Source: Bacteroidia bacterium (lineage in GTDB: Bacteria > Bacteroidota > Bacteroidia > Cytophagales > Cyclobacteriaceae). From it: 9,228 bases of DNA. This document shows, piece by piece, positions 1 to 7,054 of this stretch. How positions within the stretch are numbered: the first letter of the stretch is position 1; every line of letters begins with the position of its first letter. The translations under genes were made by a program, and so were the position numbers. The stretch lies in the NCBI GenBank assembly GCA_025356795.1, contig JANXRR010000209.1, positions 1 to 9,228 on the forward strand, read 5' to 3'. The notes under the pieces are model-generated. The model was not told the DNA's origin and ran no database searches. It saw nothing but the letters and a program-made list of their open reading frames with translations.

Positions 1-2
1 AT

Positions 3-263
3 AATTATGATTATGAGTTTGTTTTAATAAAGGCTATTAAAAATGATTTAGTACATTATACAACAGGAGAAAATAAATTGAGTAAAGAAACAATAGGGGT
101 TTTCTTGAAAAGATATAAAAAAATAGTGTTTGTCGCAGAACCAAATGAAACAAGCGGAGAGCAGAATTATGAGAGGAATTTAAAAAACGAAAAAATAAGT
201 AATTCAAAGAAAAAACTTCTGAAAATTGGCCTTTCTTTAACCATTTTTTACTATACTCATTAG
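3..263 (+). pseudogene. C39-like domain end of a frameshifted C39-like/VKOR/thioredoxin fusion gene (5' partial)
   Basis: The frame is open from the left edge (first full codon at 3) to a TAG at 261-263, so the gene begins before the window. The translation resembles the end of the peptidase-C39-like domain that precedes VKOR-thioredoxin modules in Bacteroidota: a beta-hairpin region (EFVLIKAIKNDLVHY), a segment ending KKIVFVAEPNE, the conserved SGEQNYERN stretch, and a lysine-rich run leading into a first membrane helix. That helix is cut by the stop. Inserting one T in the T6 run at 244-249 would join this frame to the VKOR frame and complete the helix (TIF-L-LYSLAILSF). The positions where an active C39 peptidase has its His and Asp appear to be Glu and Thr, so this domain is probably non-catalytic and may bind a leader peptide. 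An internal ATG at 78 is not a credible start. This is most likely a broken gene or a one-base sequence error, not a separate 61-residue protein. Confidence 0.7.
244..249 (+). other. Frameshift site in a T6 homopolymer
   Basis: Upstream of this run the C39-like coding frame has codons starting at 3, 6, 9 and so on. Downstream the VKOR frame has codons at 239, 242 and so on. Adding one T to the run joins them into a continuous hydrophobic helix without a stop. The 0-frame codons here are ATT TTT TAC, so the run is not a canonical X XXY YYZ ribosomal slippery heptamer. A sequencing or assembly deletion, a real inactivating deletion, or slippage at the homopolymer remain possible. Confidence 0.7.
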
Positions 264-322
264 CTATACTCTCATTTACAAAAGACGTTACTTTTAATCT
301 TGGATCATTTGTTTTTGTTAGT

Positions 323-1393
323 ATGATAAAAGCTTTAGGGGTGGGCACAACTGTTCTTCTTCTTATTTATGAGATAGACAACGATAATTCCTTTTTAAAA
401 AACGTATGTTCGATTTCAAAAGAAGCTAGCTGCGATGCATTGCTAAAAAGCTCAACCAGTAAGTTTTTAGGAATGAGTTGGAGCGAGATAGGTTTCTATT
501 ATTATACCTCTACAAGCCTATTTCTATTATATCCTGCGTTACCATTCCTAGCAAAGACGGCATGGCTTGGTTCTGCCAGTACCTTGATATCGCCTTTTAT
601 ATTGTTTAGTATTTACTACCAATTGAAAGTGGTTAAGCAGTGGTGTCCTCTTTGTCTTATTGTACAGGTAGTTATCTTCTTAGAATTTATCTGGAGTATT
701 TTTTGTTTTTGGATGAGCGAAAAAGATTGGACTAGCTTTCAGTCAATAACCAATACTGCGATAATAATTGTATGTATCATGCTGCCAATAACAGCTTGGA
801 ACTTGATGCGTCCAGTTTTCTCAAACGCAAAAGAAGCAATTTCTTACCAAGCTGCATTTAAGCGGTTACAATACAACAAAGATGTTTTTCAAACTTTATT
901 GAGAAAACAGTCCTTAATTCCGGAAGGTTGGCAGAGTATCGGGATTGAAATGGGAAATCCAAATGCGGCTAATACGATCATCAAAGTATGTAATCCTTTT
1001 TGTAGTTCATGTTCAGCAGCTCATCAAAAATTGAAAGAAATAATCACGGAAAACAACACCTATAACTTAAGGATAATTTTCATTTCGAGTAATGAATCCA
1101 ACTTGGGTGGTAAAGTAGTAAGACATTTGTTGGGCATAGCCGCTAAAGGTGTTCCTGATGAAACTGAACAAGCCTTGGATTATTGGTATGACGATGACCT
1201 GAAAATTGACTATCAAAAATTGTTGGTAAAATATCCTTTAAGCGAAGATTTGATGAATGAGCAAGATGGTGCGATGTATAACATGAGCAATTGGTGTAAG
1301 GCCGCTAAAATTGAATATACCCCTACTATTTTCATAGGTAATAATAGACTACCACTGGCATACAGTGTAGAGGAATTAAAATATGTTTTATGA
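323..1393 (+). CDS. Vitamin K epoxide reductase (VKOR)-thioredoxin fusion, disulfide-forming membrane protein (C-terminal part of a frameshifted gene)
   Basis: Predicted inner-membrane thiol oxidase that passes oxidising equivalents from quinone via the VKOR domain to a periplasmic thioredoxin-like domain. Residue numbers count from the ATG at 323. VKOR marks are the loop cysteines C29 and C37, the conserved SWSEIG segment at 52-57 and the active-site WCPLC (C108, C111) between hydrophobic helices. After the last helix (about 143-165) a thioredoxin-like domain carries CNPFCSSC (C223, C227, C230; CSSC the likely redox pair) and a TPT cis-proline-type motif at 333-335. The ATG at 323 lies inside or after the first membrane helix. 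The same frame is open back to 203 and encodes helix residues from about 250, so the natural protein most likely began upstream with the C39-like domain and was split by the T6 frameshift. The gene is followed after 87 bp by the cysteine-rich peptide gene, its plausible substrate. Family identity is firm; whether the protein is made and active here is uncertain. Confidence 0.88.
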   Translation: MIKALGVGTTVLLLIYEIDNDNSFLKNVCSISKEASCDALLKSSTSKFLGMSWSEIGFYYYTSTSLFLLYPALPFLAKTAWLGSASTLISPFILFSIYYQLKVVKQWCPLCLIVQVVIFLEFIWSIFCFWMSEKDWTSFQSITNTAIIIVCIMLPITAWNLMRPVFSNAKEAISYQAAFKRLQYNKDVFQTLLRKQSLIPEGWQSIGIEMGNPNAANTIIKVCNPFCSSCSAAHQKLKEIITENNTYNLRIIFISSNESNLGGKVVRHLLGIAAKGVPDETEQALDYWYDDDLKIDYQKLLVKYPLSEDLMNEQDGAMYNMSNWCKAAKIEYTPTIFIGNNRLPLAYSVEELKYVL

Positions 1394-1480
1394 TAAAAAG
1401 GAGAAGCTGAAAACCTTTAATAGAGTAAGCAAACAATCAAAGTTTTCGTCAATTTTTGATTTATAAAGTTGTCATAAGTT

Positions 1481-1618
1481 ATGTTAAAAAAAATGTCGCA
1501 ACTCAAGGGTGTTAAAATTTTGAGCAAAGATGAGCAGAGAAATGTAAAAGGGGGGAGTTCTTTCGGACAGTGCCCACCACAGCAATGTTCGGTGAGAAAT
1601 ATTTGTGTTTACTGCTAA
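1481..1618 (+). CDS. Double-glycine-leader precursor peptide with a four-cysteine core
   Basis: A 45-codon gene. Residues 1-25 form a Bacteroidota-type double-glycine leader: a basic start (MLKKMSQLKGV), an amphipathic segment with KILSKDEQRNV and then K-G-G at 23-25. This matches the general pattern LKGV..LSK.EQ...GG of peptides exported by C39-peptidase ABC transporters. Cleavage after G25 would release a 20-residue core beginning SSFGQ, with cysteines at core positions 6, 11, 17 and 20 (C-x4-C-x5-C-x2-C); the last cysteine is the C-terminal residue. The core has one basic residue and no acidic residue. An in-frame Met at residue 5 (1493) is an alternative start and would keep the leader motif. 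No Shine-Dalgarno is visible, as is usual in this phylum. It lies between a disulfide-forming VKOR-thioredoxin gene and a transporter with an active C39 protease, as expected for a secreted disulfide-bonded peptide. I do not recognise the core. Whether it is a bacteriocin, a signal or a metal-binding peptide cannot be told from sequence. Confidence 0.82.
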   Translation: MLKKMSQLKGVKILSKDEQRNVKGGSSFGQCPPQQCSVRNICVYC

Positions 1619-1651
1619 AATACTAAGCAACTATTTTACTGAAGTCTTTTC

Positions 1652-1685
1652 AATGTCTAGCTGAAATCAATCTCAGCTAGACATT
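1652..1685 (+). terminator. 13-bp perfect hairpin with T-rich tail after the precursor gene
   Basis: The arms AATGTCTAGCTGA (1652-1664) and TCAGCTAGACATT (1673-1685) are perfectly complementary, with an 8-nt loop. The 3' side continues TTTAATTTTATCTTTTT. It starts 33 bp after the precursor stop and 61 bp before the transporter start. It fits an intrinsic terminator or partial attenuator that would give more precursor transcript than transporter transcript, and it could also stabilise the small-gene mRNA 3' end. Function is inferred from structure only. Confidence 0.65.
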
Positions 1686-1746
1686 TTAATTTTATCTTTT
1701 TAGAAAAAACTTCCATGGCTTCAATTAATTTAACTATTTATTAAAA

Positions 1747-3975
1747 TTGATTAGATCATTTCCATTTTACCATCAAAATGACCAAGCAGACTGCGGCCCT
1801 ACGTGTGTCAGGATGATTTCGAAATATTATGGAAAAGATCACTCAATAAATGAGTTGCGTAAGAAATCTTTTATTTCGAAGGACGGTGTTTCTTTATTAG
1901 GTATAAGTCAAGCTGCTGAAGCTATTGGTTTCAAAACCATAAGTATTAAATTAGGATTCGATAATCTAAATATAGTTGGATTGCCCTGTATTATTCATTT
2001 TGAGAAAAATCACTTCGTGGTTTTATATAAAATCAAGAAATCCAAAATTTATATAGCAGACCCTGCTTTTGGTTTGATTACCTATACAAAACAAGAATTT
2101 TTGAAACTTTGGATTTCATCCTCTGAGGATAAAGGTGGGGACGGTATCGCTTTATTGTTGGAAGCAACCCCGGTCTTCTATAAAATTCAAACCGATGCAG
2201 ACAGAACTAGAGAGTTAGGACTGAACTACATATTAAAGTATATAAAAACTAATCGACTCTCAATAGTTAAATTATTCTTTTGGCTATTGGTCGGAAGTTC
2301 TGTGCAACTTATAATACCATTTCTTACTCAAGCTATTGTCGATGTTGGCATCAAAACTAAAGATGTCCTATACATATATATCGTATTGGTTGGGCAATTA
2401 GTGCTTCTACTAAGTAGAACTACTTCCGATTTTTATCGGAGATGGATATTACTCAGACTAACTAATAAATTAAACCTTATTATCATCTCTGATTTTCTTT
2501 ATAAACTCATGAAATTACCCATGAGTTTTTTTGATACTCGAAAAATAGGCGATATATTACAACGAGTTGACGATCATACCAGAGTAGAAAAATTTCTGAG
2601 CTCATCCTCATTCAGTGTGCTCTTTTCATTTATAAATTTAGTTGTTCTTAGCGTTGTGTTAGCTATCTATAATATTCCAATTTTCATGGTTTTCATTTTT
2701 TCTAGTTGCCTTTATGTATTTTTTATAATCTCATTTTCAAAATCCAGAAAGGAATTAGATTATAAGAAATTCAGAGAACTCTCTTATAATCGAAGCGGTC
2801 TAATTCAATTAATAAATGGAATGCAAGAAGTTAAACTTAATAACTGTGAAGATAAAAAGAGATTCGCCTGGGAAGGAAGTCACTTAAAGCTATCTAAGGT
2901 GGCCGAAGAAAGTACACGATTGGAGCAATGGCAAGAAGGTGGAGGAACCCTTATAAACGAATTAAAAAATACTTTAATCACAGCTATAGCCGCAGCGGCA
3001 GTGATTAATGATAGTATTACCCTTGGAATGATGTTAGCTATTCAATTTATAATAGGACAGTTAAACGTTCCTATTAATGAATCAATCAATTTCATTCGTG
3101 AATTACAAGACGCAACAATAAGCCTAGACCGAATCGGGGAGATATATTTGCTCGAAGACGAGGGAAAAGATATTGGCATTCAAGCTTTATCTGCTTCAAT
3201 TGTGCCCGCTAACAAGTCATCACATATTGAAATCAATTCAGCATTAACGTTTGAAAATGTCAGTTTTCTATATGAGGATTTCAATTCACCCTACGCACTA
3301 GAGAATATTAATTTAACTATTGAGGATAACAAAATAACGGCAATAGTTGGGGGTAGTGGTAGTGGCAAAACTACTTTACTAAAATTATTACTAAAATATT
3401 ATCCACCTACTCATGGAAAAGTTTTTTGGGGAAACATCGACTTATTATCTGTAAACCCAGAAAAGTGGAGGAGTCGCTGTGGTGCGGTATTGCAAGATGG
3501 GTACATCTTCACCGACACAATTGCAAACAATATTAGCCTTTCAGATAAGTATGCAAATACGGAGAAGCTAGTAAATGCTGCCCAAGTAGCCAATATTCAA
3601 GAATTTATAGAATCATTGCCTTTAAAGTATGAAACAATGATAGGTGAGGATGGCTCAGGAGTAAGTGCTGGCCAGCGACAAAGGATATTAATTGCTAGAG
3701 CTATCTATAAAAACCCATCATTCTTATTTTTTGATGAAGCCACTAGTGCCTTAGATGCTAGCAATGAAAAAATCATTATGAATAACTTAGACAGCTTTTA
3801 CAAAGGGAAAACAGTAGTTGTAATTGCCCATCGCCTTAGTACGGTGAAGAATGCGCATAAGATTGTAGTAATGGAAAAGGGAAGAATAATAGAGCAAGGC
3901 ACGCATTCCGAACTAGTATCAGCTAGGTCTAAATACTATGAATTGATAAAGAATCAACTAGAATTAGGCAATTAA
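1747..3975 (+). CDS. Peptidase-containing ABC transporter (PCAT), C39 leader protease plus ABC exporter
   Basis: A 742-residue inner-membrane exporter that cuts double-glycine leaders and exports the core using ATP. Residues 1-150 are a C39 peptidase with all expected catalytic residues: Gln10 (oxyanion), Cys16 in DCGPTC, His89 in NHFVVLY and Asp105 in ADPA. Residues about 165-450 are the transmembrane domain, beginning LFFWLLVGSSVQLIIPF. The nucleotide-binding domain has Walker A GGSGSGKT (535-542), signature VSAGQ (639-643, a variant of LSGGQ), Walker B with D663-E664 and the D-loop SALD, and H-loop His695. The start is a TTG at 1747. No ATG lies in frame near it, and the next in-frame ATG would remove Cys16, so TTG is the only start that keeps a working protease and gives the usual N-terminus (about 15 residues before the Cys). 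Length is normal for a PCAT. The obvious substrate is the double-glycine peptide just upstream. The next gene follows after 28 bp and is probably co-transcribed. Confidence 0.95.
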   Translation: MIRSFPFYHQNDQADCGPTCVRMISKYYGKDHSINELRKKSFISKDGVSLLGISQAAEAIGFKTISIKLGFDNLNIVGLPCIIHFEKNHFVVLYKIKKSKIYIADPAFGLITYTKQEFLKLWISSSEDKGGDGIALLLEATPVFYKIQTDADRTRELGLNYILKYIKTNRLSIVKLFFWLLVGSSVQLIIPFLTQAIVDVGIKTKDVLYIYIVLVGQLVLLLSRTTSDFYRRWILLRLTNKLNLIIISDFLYKLMKLPMSFFDTRKIGDILQRVDDHTRVEKFLSSSSFSVLFSFINLVVLSVVLAIYNIPIFMVFIFSSCLYVFFIISFSKSRKELDYKKFRELSYNRSGLIQLINGMQEVKLNNCEDKKRFAWEGSHLKLSKVAEESTRLEQWQEGGGTLINELKNTLITAIAAAAVINDSITLGMMLAIQFIIGQLNVPINESINFIRELQDATISLDRIGEIYLLEDEGKDIGIQALSASIVPANKSSHIEINSALTFENVSFLYEDFNSPYALENINLTIEDNKITAIVGGSGSGKTTLLKLLLKYYPPTHGKVFWGNIDLLSVNPEKWRSRCGAVLQDGYIFTDTIANNISLSDKYANTEKLVNAAQVANIQEFIESLPLKYETMIGEDGSGVSAGQRQRILIARAIYKNPSFLFFDEATSALDASNEKIIMNNLDSFYKGKTVVVIAHRLSTVKNAHKIVVMEKGRIIEQGTHSELVSARSKYYELIKNQLELGN

Positions 3976-4003
3976 ATTTTAATTCATCTCACAAATACTT
4001 GCT

Positions 4004-6694
4004 ATGAAACTCGTAAAATTTATTTTTTTGATGATGTTAGGTCCTCTATTTGCCTACTCTCAGACAGGAAAAATAGTGGGTAAAGTAATTGACGCTCAAA
4101 CTCTAAAGCCGTTGGCTTTTGCTAATGTGTATTTAAGCAACACTACTATTGGAACTACCAGTAGTGATGTTGGAGAATTCACTTTAAAAAACATTCCATT
4201 AGGGGTAACCGAAATAGTATTTTCTTTCATAGGTTATACCTCACAGCAAATAAAAATAGAGGTTGCCAATAGCAATAATAAACCACTCGCTATTTTACTA
4301 GCCCCCGATGAAACACAATTAATGGAAGTTGAAGTAAAAGAAGGCCGCGACAAAGCATGGGAAAAAAAATTGAAGAAATTTGAAGGGATTTTTTTGGGAA
4401 CAATACCGAATTGCAAGATTCTTAATCCTTGGGTCATAGATTTCAGGGAGTCAAATGGTGCCCTGACAGCTAAGGCTTCGCAACCAATAGAAATTGAAAA
4501 TAGATATTTAGGATACAAGATATTCTACCAACTAAAATCGTTTATCTACACGGCAACACAATTTTCAATTACTGGAAATAGCCGGTTCGTGGAAATTGAA
4601 ACGTCTGATCAGTCAGTAGCACTTAAATGGACAAGCAATAGGGAGAACGTCTACAGAGGATCTTTACAACATCTGATGAAATCATTGTTGAATAAAGAAC
4701 AGGGCAGCCAAGGCTTCTTAATGTATAAAGAAAAGGTAAGGGGAGTGCCACGCAGTGATAACTTTAGTGCTGAACTTAAAAACAATTTAGCTCCTATCGA
4801 CACCATTGGGCTTGTTTCAAGAGGGACTAGAGTAAATGAATATAGGATTAATTTAAAAGATAAGATTGAAGTGCATTATCATTATGGCTTCACCTCGACA
4901 AGTTTCTATACTGATTTGAATTTTCCAGTAAGTTGGATTGAGGTACGTGGTAGCTCAGTATCGATAAACAGTGAAGGTATTGTTCTCAATTCCGTTGATA
5001 TTGCTGTTTCTGGAAGTATGGCAGAAGCTAGAATTGGGAGCATATTGCCGCTTGACTATAAACCAGGAAATTTAACCGTAGTTCAGTCACCGCAAAACAT
5101 ATTGGCCAAAAGACTCCAAGAAAAAGTATATGTTCATACCGACAAACCCTATTATTATGTTGGTGAAAGTATTTGGTTTAATGCATACATAAATTACCAA
5201 GTACCAGCACTAATGGACACACTGAGCAAAGTTTTATACGTTGAGTTGATTGATAGTGAAAAGAAAATAATTAACAGCCTTATTCTTCCAATAGATAGTG
5301 GAAGGGCTTCGAGTGCTATTAATATCCCTTTAAATAAAAGTGGTGGGAACTATCTTCTTAGAGCCTATACTCAATGGATGAGAAATTATGATGCTGATCA
5401 GCTTTTTGTTAAGCCAATTAAAATATTAAATATAAATGAGAACGCTGATTTAATTCCAACCAAACCAATTCCGAATAAAATAATAAAAATCGCTTTTGAT
5501 ACGCCAAGCTATAAGCCAAGAAGCCAAGTAAAAGCTACACTAAGCATTGATAGCACTCAACTTGATGGAAACATAACCGGTAATTTTTCAGTATCAATTT
5601 TTGATGAAACGCTAGTAGTGCCGTGTGAAGAATCTATTTCAATAAAGACCAATTTTGAAATAACGAATTCGCCCAAAATAGTAACAACTGAATTTAAGTA
5701 TACTATTGAGAAGGGGTTAAGTTTTAAAGGCACATATATTGACAAAAAGAGAAAAGGAAAAAAAACAGACTTGATTTTTTTGCCTGAAAGTTTAAATCAA
5801 GTTTACAAAACCACTGCACTTCCTTCAGGTGAGTTTTCTTTGCAAAATATACTCTTCTATGATAGTGTAAAATTTATAGTTCAACCTGCAGCAGGAAAAA
5901 TAACTATAGCAAATAGAGATACACCATTACTGCCAGAACCATTACCTAAATTAGGTATGAAAGTGATTACTCGGCAAAAAGAAATTGTTTTCAAAATTGA
6001 TACTACAAAGGCAAAATTACTTGAACAAATAAATGTGACTGCAAAAAAAGTAGTACGCTATGAAAACTCTTATGCTGAACCAGATTTGATACTTAATAAT
6101 AAGGACATCCAAAACTATGCAAGTGCTGCCGATGCAATAGCCTCTAGAGTTCCTGCTTTTAAACTCGTTTTTGATCAGACTAGTTGGCTTTTGGTATGGA
6201 CAAGAGGGAACATAACATCAAAGGATGGGAGTCCTGCAGAGCCTGCACTTTATATTGACAATGTTTTAGTAGTGGGTAGTAGTGCTGGAGACAGATTGAT
6301 TCAATTAAACCCTTTTGCAATAGATCGGATTGAGGTTAAGGGCATGATAGGTTCAAATTTAGGTGCCAATGGTGCAAATGGTTTAATTAGTGTATTCACT
6401 AAGAAAGCTGAAGAAAATACCTCTTCCAACAAGGCATTGCCAACAATAAAACTAAAAGGCTTTGATCGCGAGCAAACCTTTAAAATGCCTAATTACAATG
6501 ACCAAAGCCTTGTCATCGAAAAAGATTTTAGAACAACGCTCTATTGGAATCCCACAATTAAACTTTCTACTCAAGCTTCAACTGAAATTTCTTTTTTTAC
6601 CTCCGATCAAGAGGGTAATAAAAGAGTGGTGTTAGAAGGCGTTACTGCCAACGGAAAAGCCATTCGTGCCGAAGCAGTATTTTATGTTGAATGA
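4004..6694 (+). CDS. Exported protein with CarboxypepD_reg-like, macroglobulin-like and TonB-plug-like regions, no beta-barrel
   Basis: An 896-residue protein with a clear signal peptide (MKLVKFIFLMMLGPLFAYSQ, cleavage probably near residue 19-20). Residues about 22-105 form a CarboxypepD_reg-like beta-sandwich (GKVIDAQTLKPLAFANVYL ... GEFTLKNIP ... SFIGY), the domain common at the N-terminus of Bacteroidota outer-membrane proteins. Residues about 110-370 carry a conserved segment (ILNPWVIDF, ENRYLGYKIFYQLK) that I know only as part of such proteins. Near 374-390 is an MG2-like macroglobulin start (VYVHTDKPYYYVGESIWFNA). Residues about 700-805 resemble a TonB-receptor plug (ADAIASRVPAF ... 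ALYIDNVLV ... IDRIEVKG ... ANGLISVFTKK). The protein ends about 90 residues later with a short beta-rich tail, so there is no 22-strand barrel and it is not itself a TonB-dependent transporter. Its place 28 bp after the PCAT suggests an envelope role tied to the exported peptide, such as anchoring, reception or passage at the outer membrane. That role is inference. Confidence 0.85.
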   Translation: MKLVKFIFLMMLGPLFAYSQTGKIVGKVIDAQTLKPLAFANVYLSNTTIGTTSSDVGEFTLKNIPLGVTEIVFSFIGYTSQQIKIEVANSNNKPLAILLAPDETQLMEVEVKEGRDKAWEKKLKKFEGIFLGTIPNCKILNPWVIDFRESNGALTAKASQPIEIENRYLGYKIFYQLKSFIYTATQFSITGNSRFVEIETSDQSVALKWTSNRENVYRGSLQHLMKSLLNKEQGSQGFLMYKEKVRGVPRSDNFSAELKNNLAPIDTIGLVSRGTRVNEYRINLKDKIEVHYHYGFTSTSFYTDLNFPVSWIEVRGSSVSINSEGIVLNSVDIAVSGSMAEARIGSILPLDYKPGNLTVVQSPQNILAKRLQEKVYVHTDKPYYYVGESIWFNAYINYQVPALMDTLSKVLYVELIDSEKKIINSLILPIDSGRASSAINIPLNKSGGNYLLRAYTQWMRNYDADQLFVKPIKILNINENADLIPTKPIPNKIIKIAFDTPSYKPRSQVKATLSIDSTQLDGNITGNFSVSIFDETLVVPCEESISIKTNFEITNSPKIVTTEFKYTIEKGLSFKGTYIDKKRKGKKTDLIFLPESLNQVYKTTALPSGEFSLQNILFYDSVKFIVQPAAGKITIANRDTPLLPEPLPKLGMKVITRQKEIVFKIDTTKAKLLEQINVTAKKVVRYENSYAEPDLILNNKDIQNYASAADAIASRVPAFKLVFDQTSWLLVWTRGNITSKDGSPAEPALYIDNVLVVGSSAGDRLIQLNPFAIDRIEVKGMIGSNLGANGANGLISVFTKKAEENTSSNKALPTIKLKGFDREQTFKMPNYNDQSLVIEKDFRTTLYWNPTIKLSTQASTEISFFTSDQEGNKRVVLEGVTANGKAIRAEAVFYVE

Positions 6695-6762
6695 TTTTCC
6701 ATTCATCTCATAAGCCTTGGTGTAGCCATTAAATAATCTTCCATTTAAAGTTCTCCGTTTGC

Positions 6763-6888
6763 CGTAGTCTCTGACTACGTCAGGGTGTCAACAAATCTCT
6801 GATTTGTATTACTGTTTAACTGGGATTGAAATAAGCACTAGTTATGTGCAAATCGGAGATTTGGCTTACGATATGAAGTAGTCAGAGA
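6763..6888. repeat. REP/BIME-like palindrome cluster in a larger imperfect inverted repeat
   Basis: Three short palindromes have 3-nt centres: CGTAGTC-TCT-GACTACG (6763-6779), ACAAATC-TCT-GATTTGT (6791-6807) and CAAATC-GGA-GATTTG (6849-6863). A fourth motif, GTAGTCAGAGA at 6878-6888, is the exact reverse complement of 6768-6778. The third palindrome is a one-mismatch reverse complement of the second. Left arm (about 6768-6807) and right arm (about 6848-6888) therefore form one large imperfect inverted repeat with similar internal spacing. This is how REP/BIME elements and small non-autonomous mobile palindromes look. It lies in an intergenic gap, as such repeats usually do. No transposase is in the window, and other genomic copies cannot be checked from here. 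Confidence 0.6.
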
Positions 6889-6968
6889 ATATGCCAAGGG
6901 ATGATTTAAGCAGGTATTTGCCCTGATTTCTTACAAGTCATTTAAGACCTTCCCATTTCAAGATTTGT

Positions 6969-6999
6969 TAGCAAGGATTAATTTTCTTGCTATTTTTTT
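6969..6999 (+). terminator. Hairpin TAGCAAG/CTTGCTA followed by T-run
   Basis: The arms TAGCAAG (6969-6975) and CTTGCTA (6986-6992) pair perfectly. A G-U and an A-T pair can extend the stem inward. Seven T follow (6993-6999), then G and six more T. It has the form of an intrinsic terminator but lies about 275 bp after the nearest upstream stop codon, so it may end read-through from the export operon or lie in the 5' region of the CBS gene. Confidence 0.45.
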
Positions 7000-7054
7000 G
7001 TTTTTTCGGTTTAATGTTCGATATTTCAATCGGTTGCATTAAAAGCCAAACCTT

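Larger units (their letters stand above)
6695..7054. other. Intergenic region of 360 bp without a gene
   Basis: No credible reading frame is present on the + strand; the short ATG-initiated frames close within a dozen or so codons. The region holds a palindrome-rich repeat (6763-6888) and a hairpin followed by T-runs (6969-6999). Any promoter for the CBS gene should be in the last 60 bp, but I see no clear match to the Bacteroidota -33/-7 consensus (TTTG and TAnnTTTG at proper spacing). Confidence 0.6.

Noticed and set aside
78..263. A 61-residue + strand ORF starting at ATG 78
   Set aside because: The frame is open to the left edge with homologous-looking C39-like sequence before the ATG, so it is an internal piece of a larger broken gene.
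37..348. A - strand ORF of 103 codons, and other - strand ORFs within 3411-3593, 4234-4518, 5557-5745 and 8054-8509
   Set aside because: They lie opposite well-supported coding frames, show no family motifs and read as shadows of the + strand genes.
1383..1466. A 27-codon + strand ORF (MFYDKKEKLKTF...) overlapping the VKOR stop
   Set aside because: No leader motif, no cysteine, no recognisable feature. It starts inside the end of the VKOR gene, and the natural VKOR C-terminus (EELKYVL) is intact in its own frame.
1464..1471. TAAAGTTG as a -7 box for the precursor gene
   Set aside because: One mismatch to TAnnTTTG, no well-spaced -33 TTTG, and only 9 bp before the ATG; not convincing.
1693..1700. 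TATCTTTT as a -7 box for the transporter
   Set aside because: It lies in the T-rich tail of the hairpin and has no -33 partner.
3982..6712. The shared 10-mer ATTCATCTCA just after the transporter stop and just after the exported-protein stop
   Set aside because: A single 10-bp match in two AT-rich gaps, with no extended similarity; most likely coincidence.
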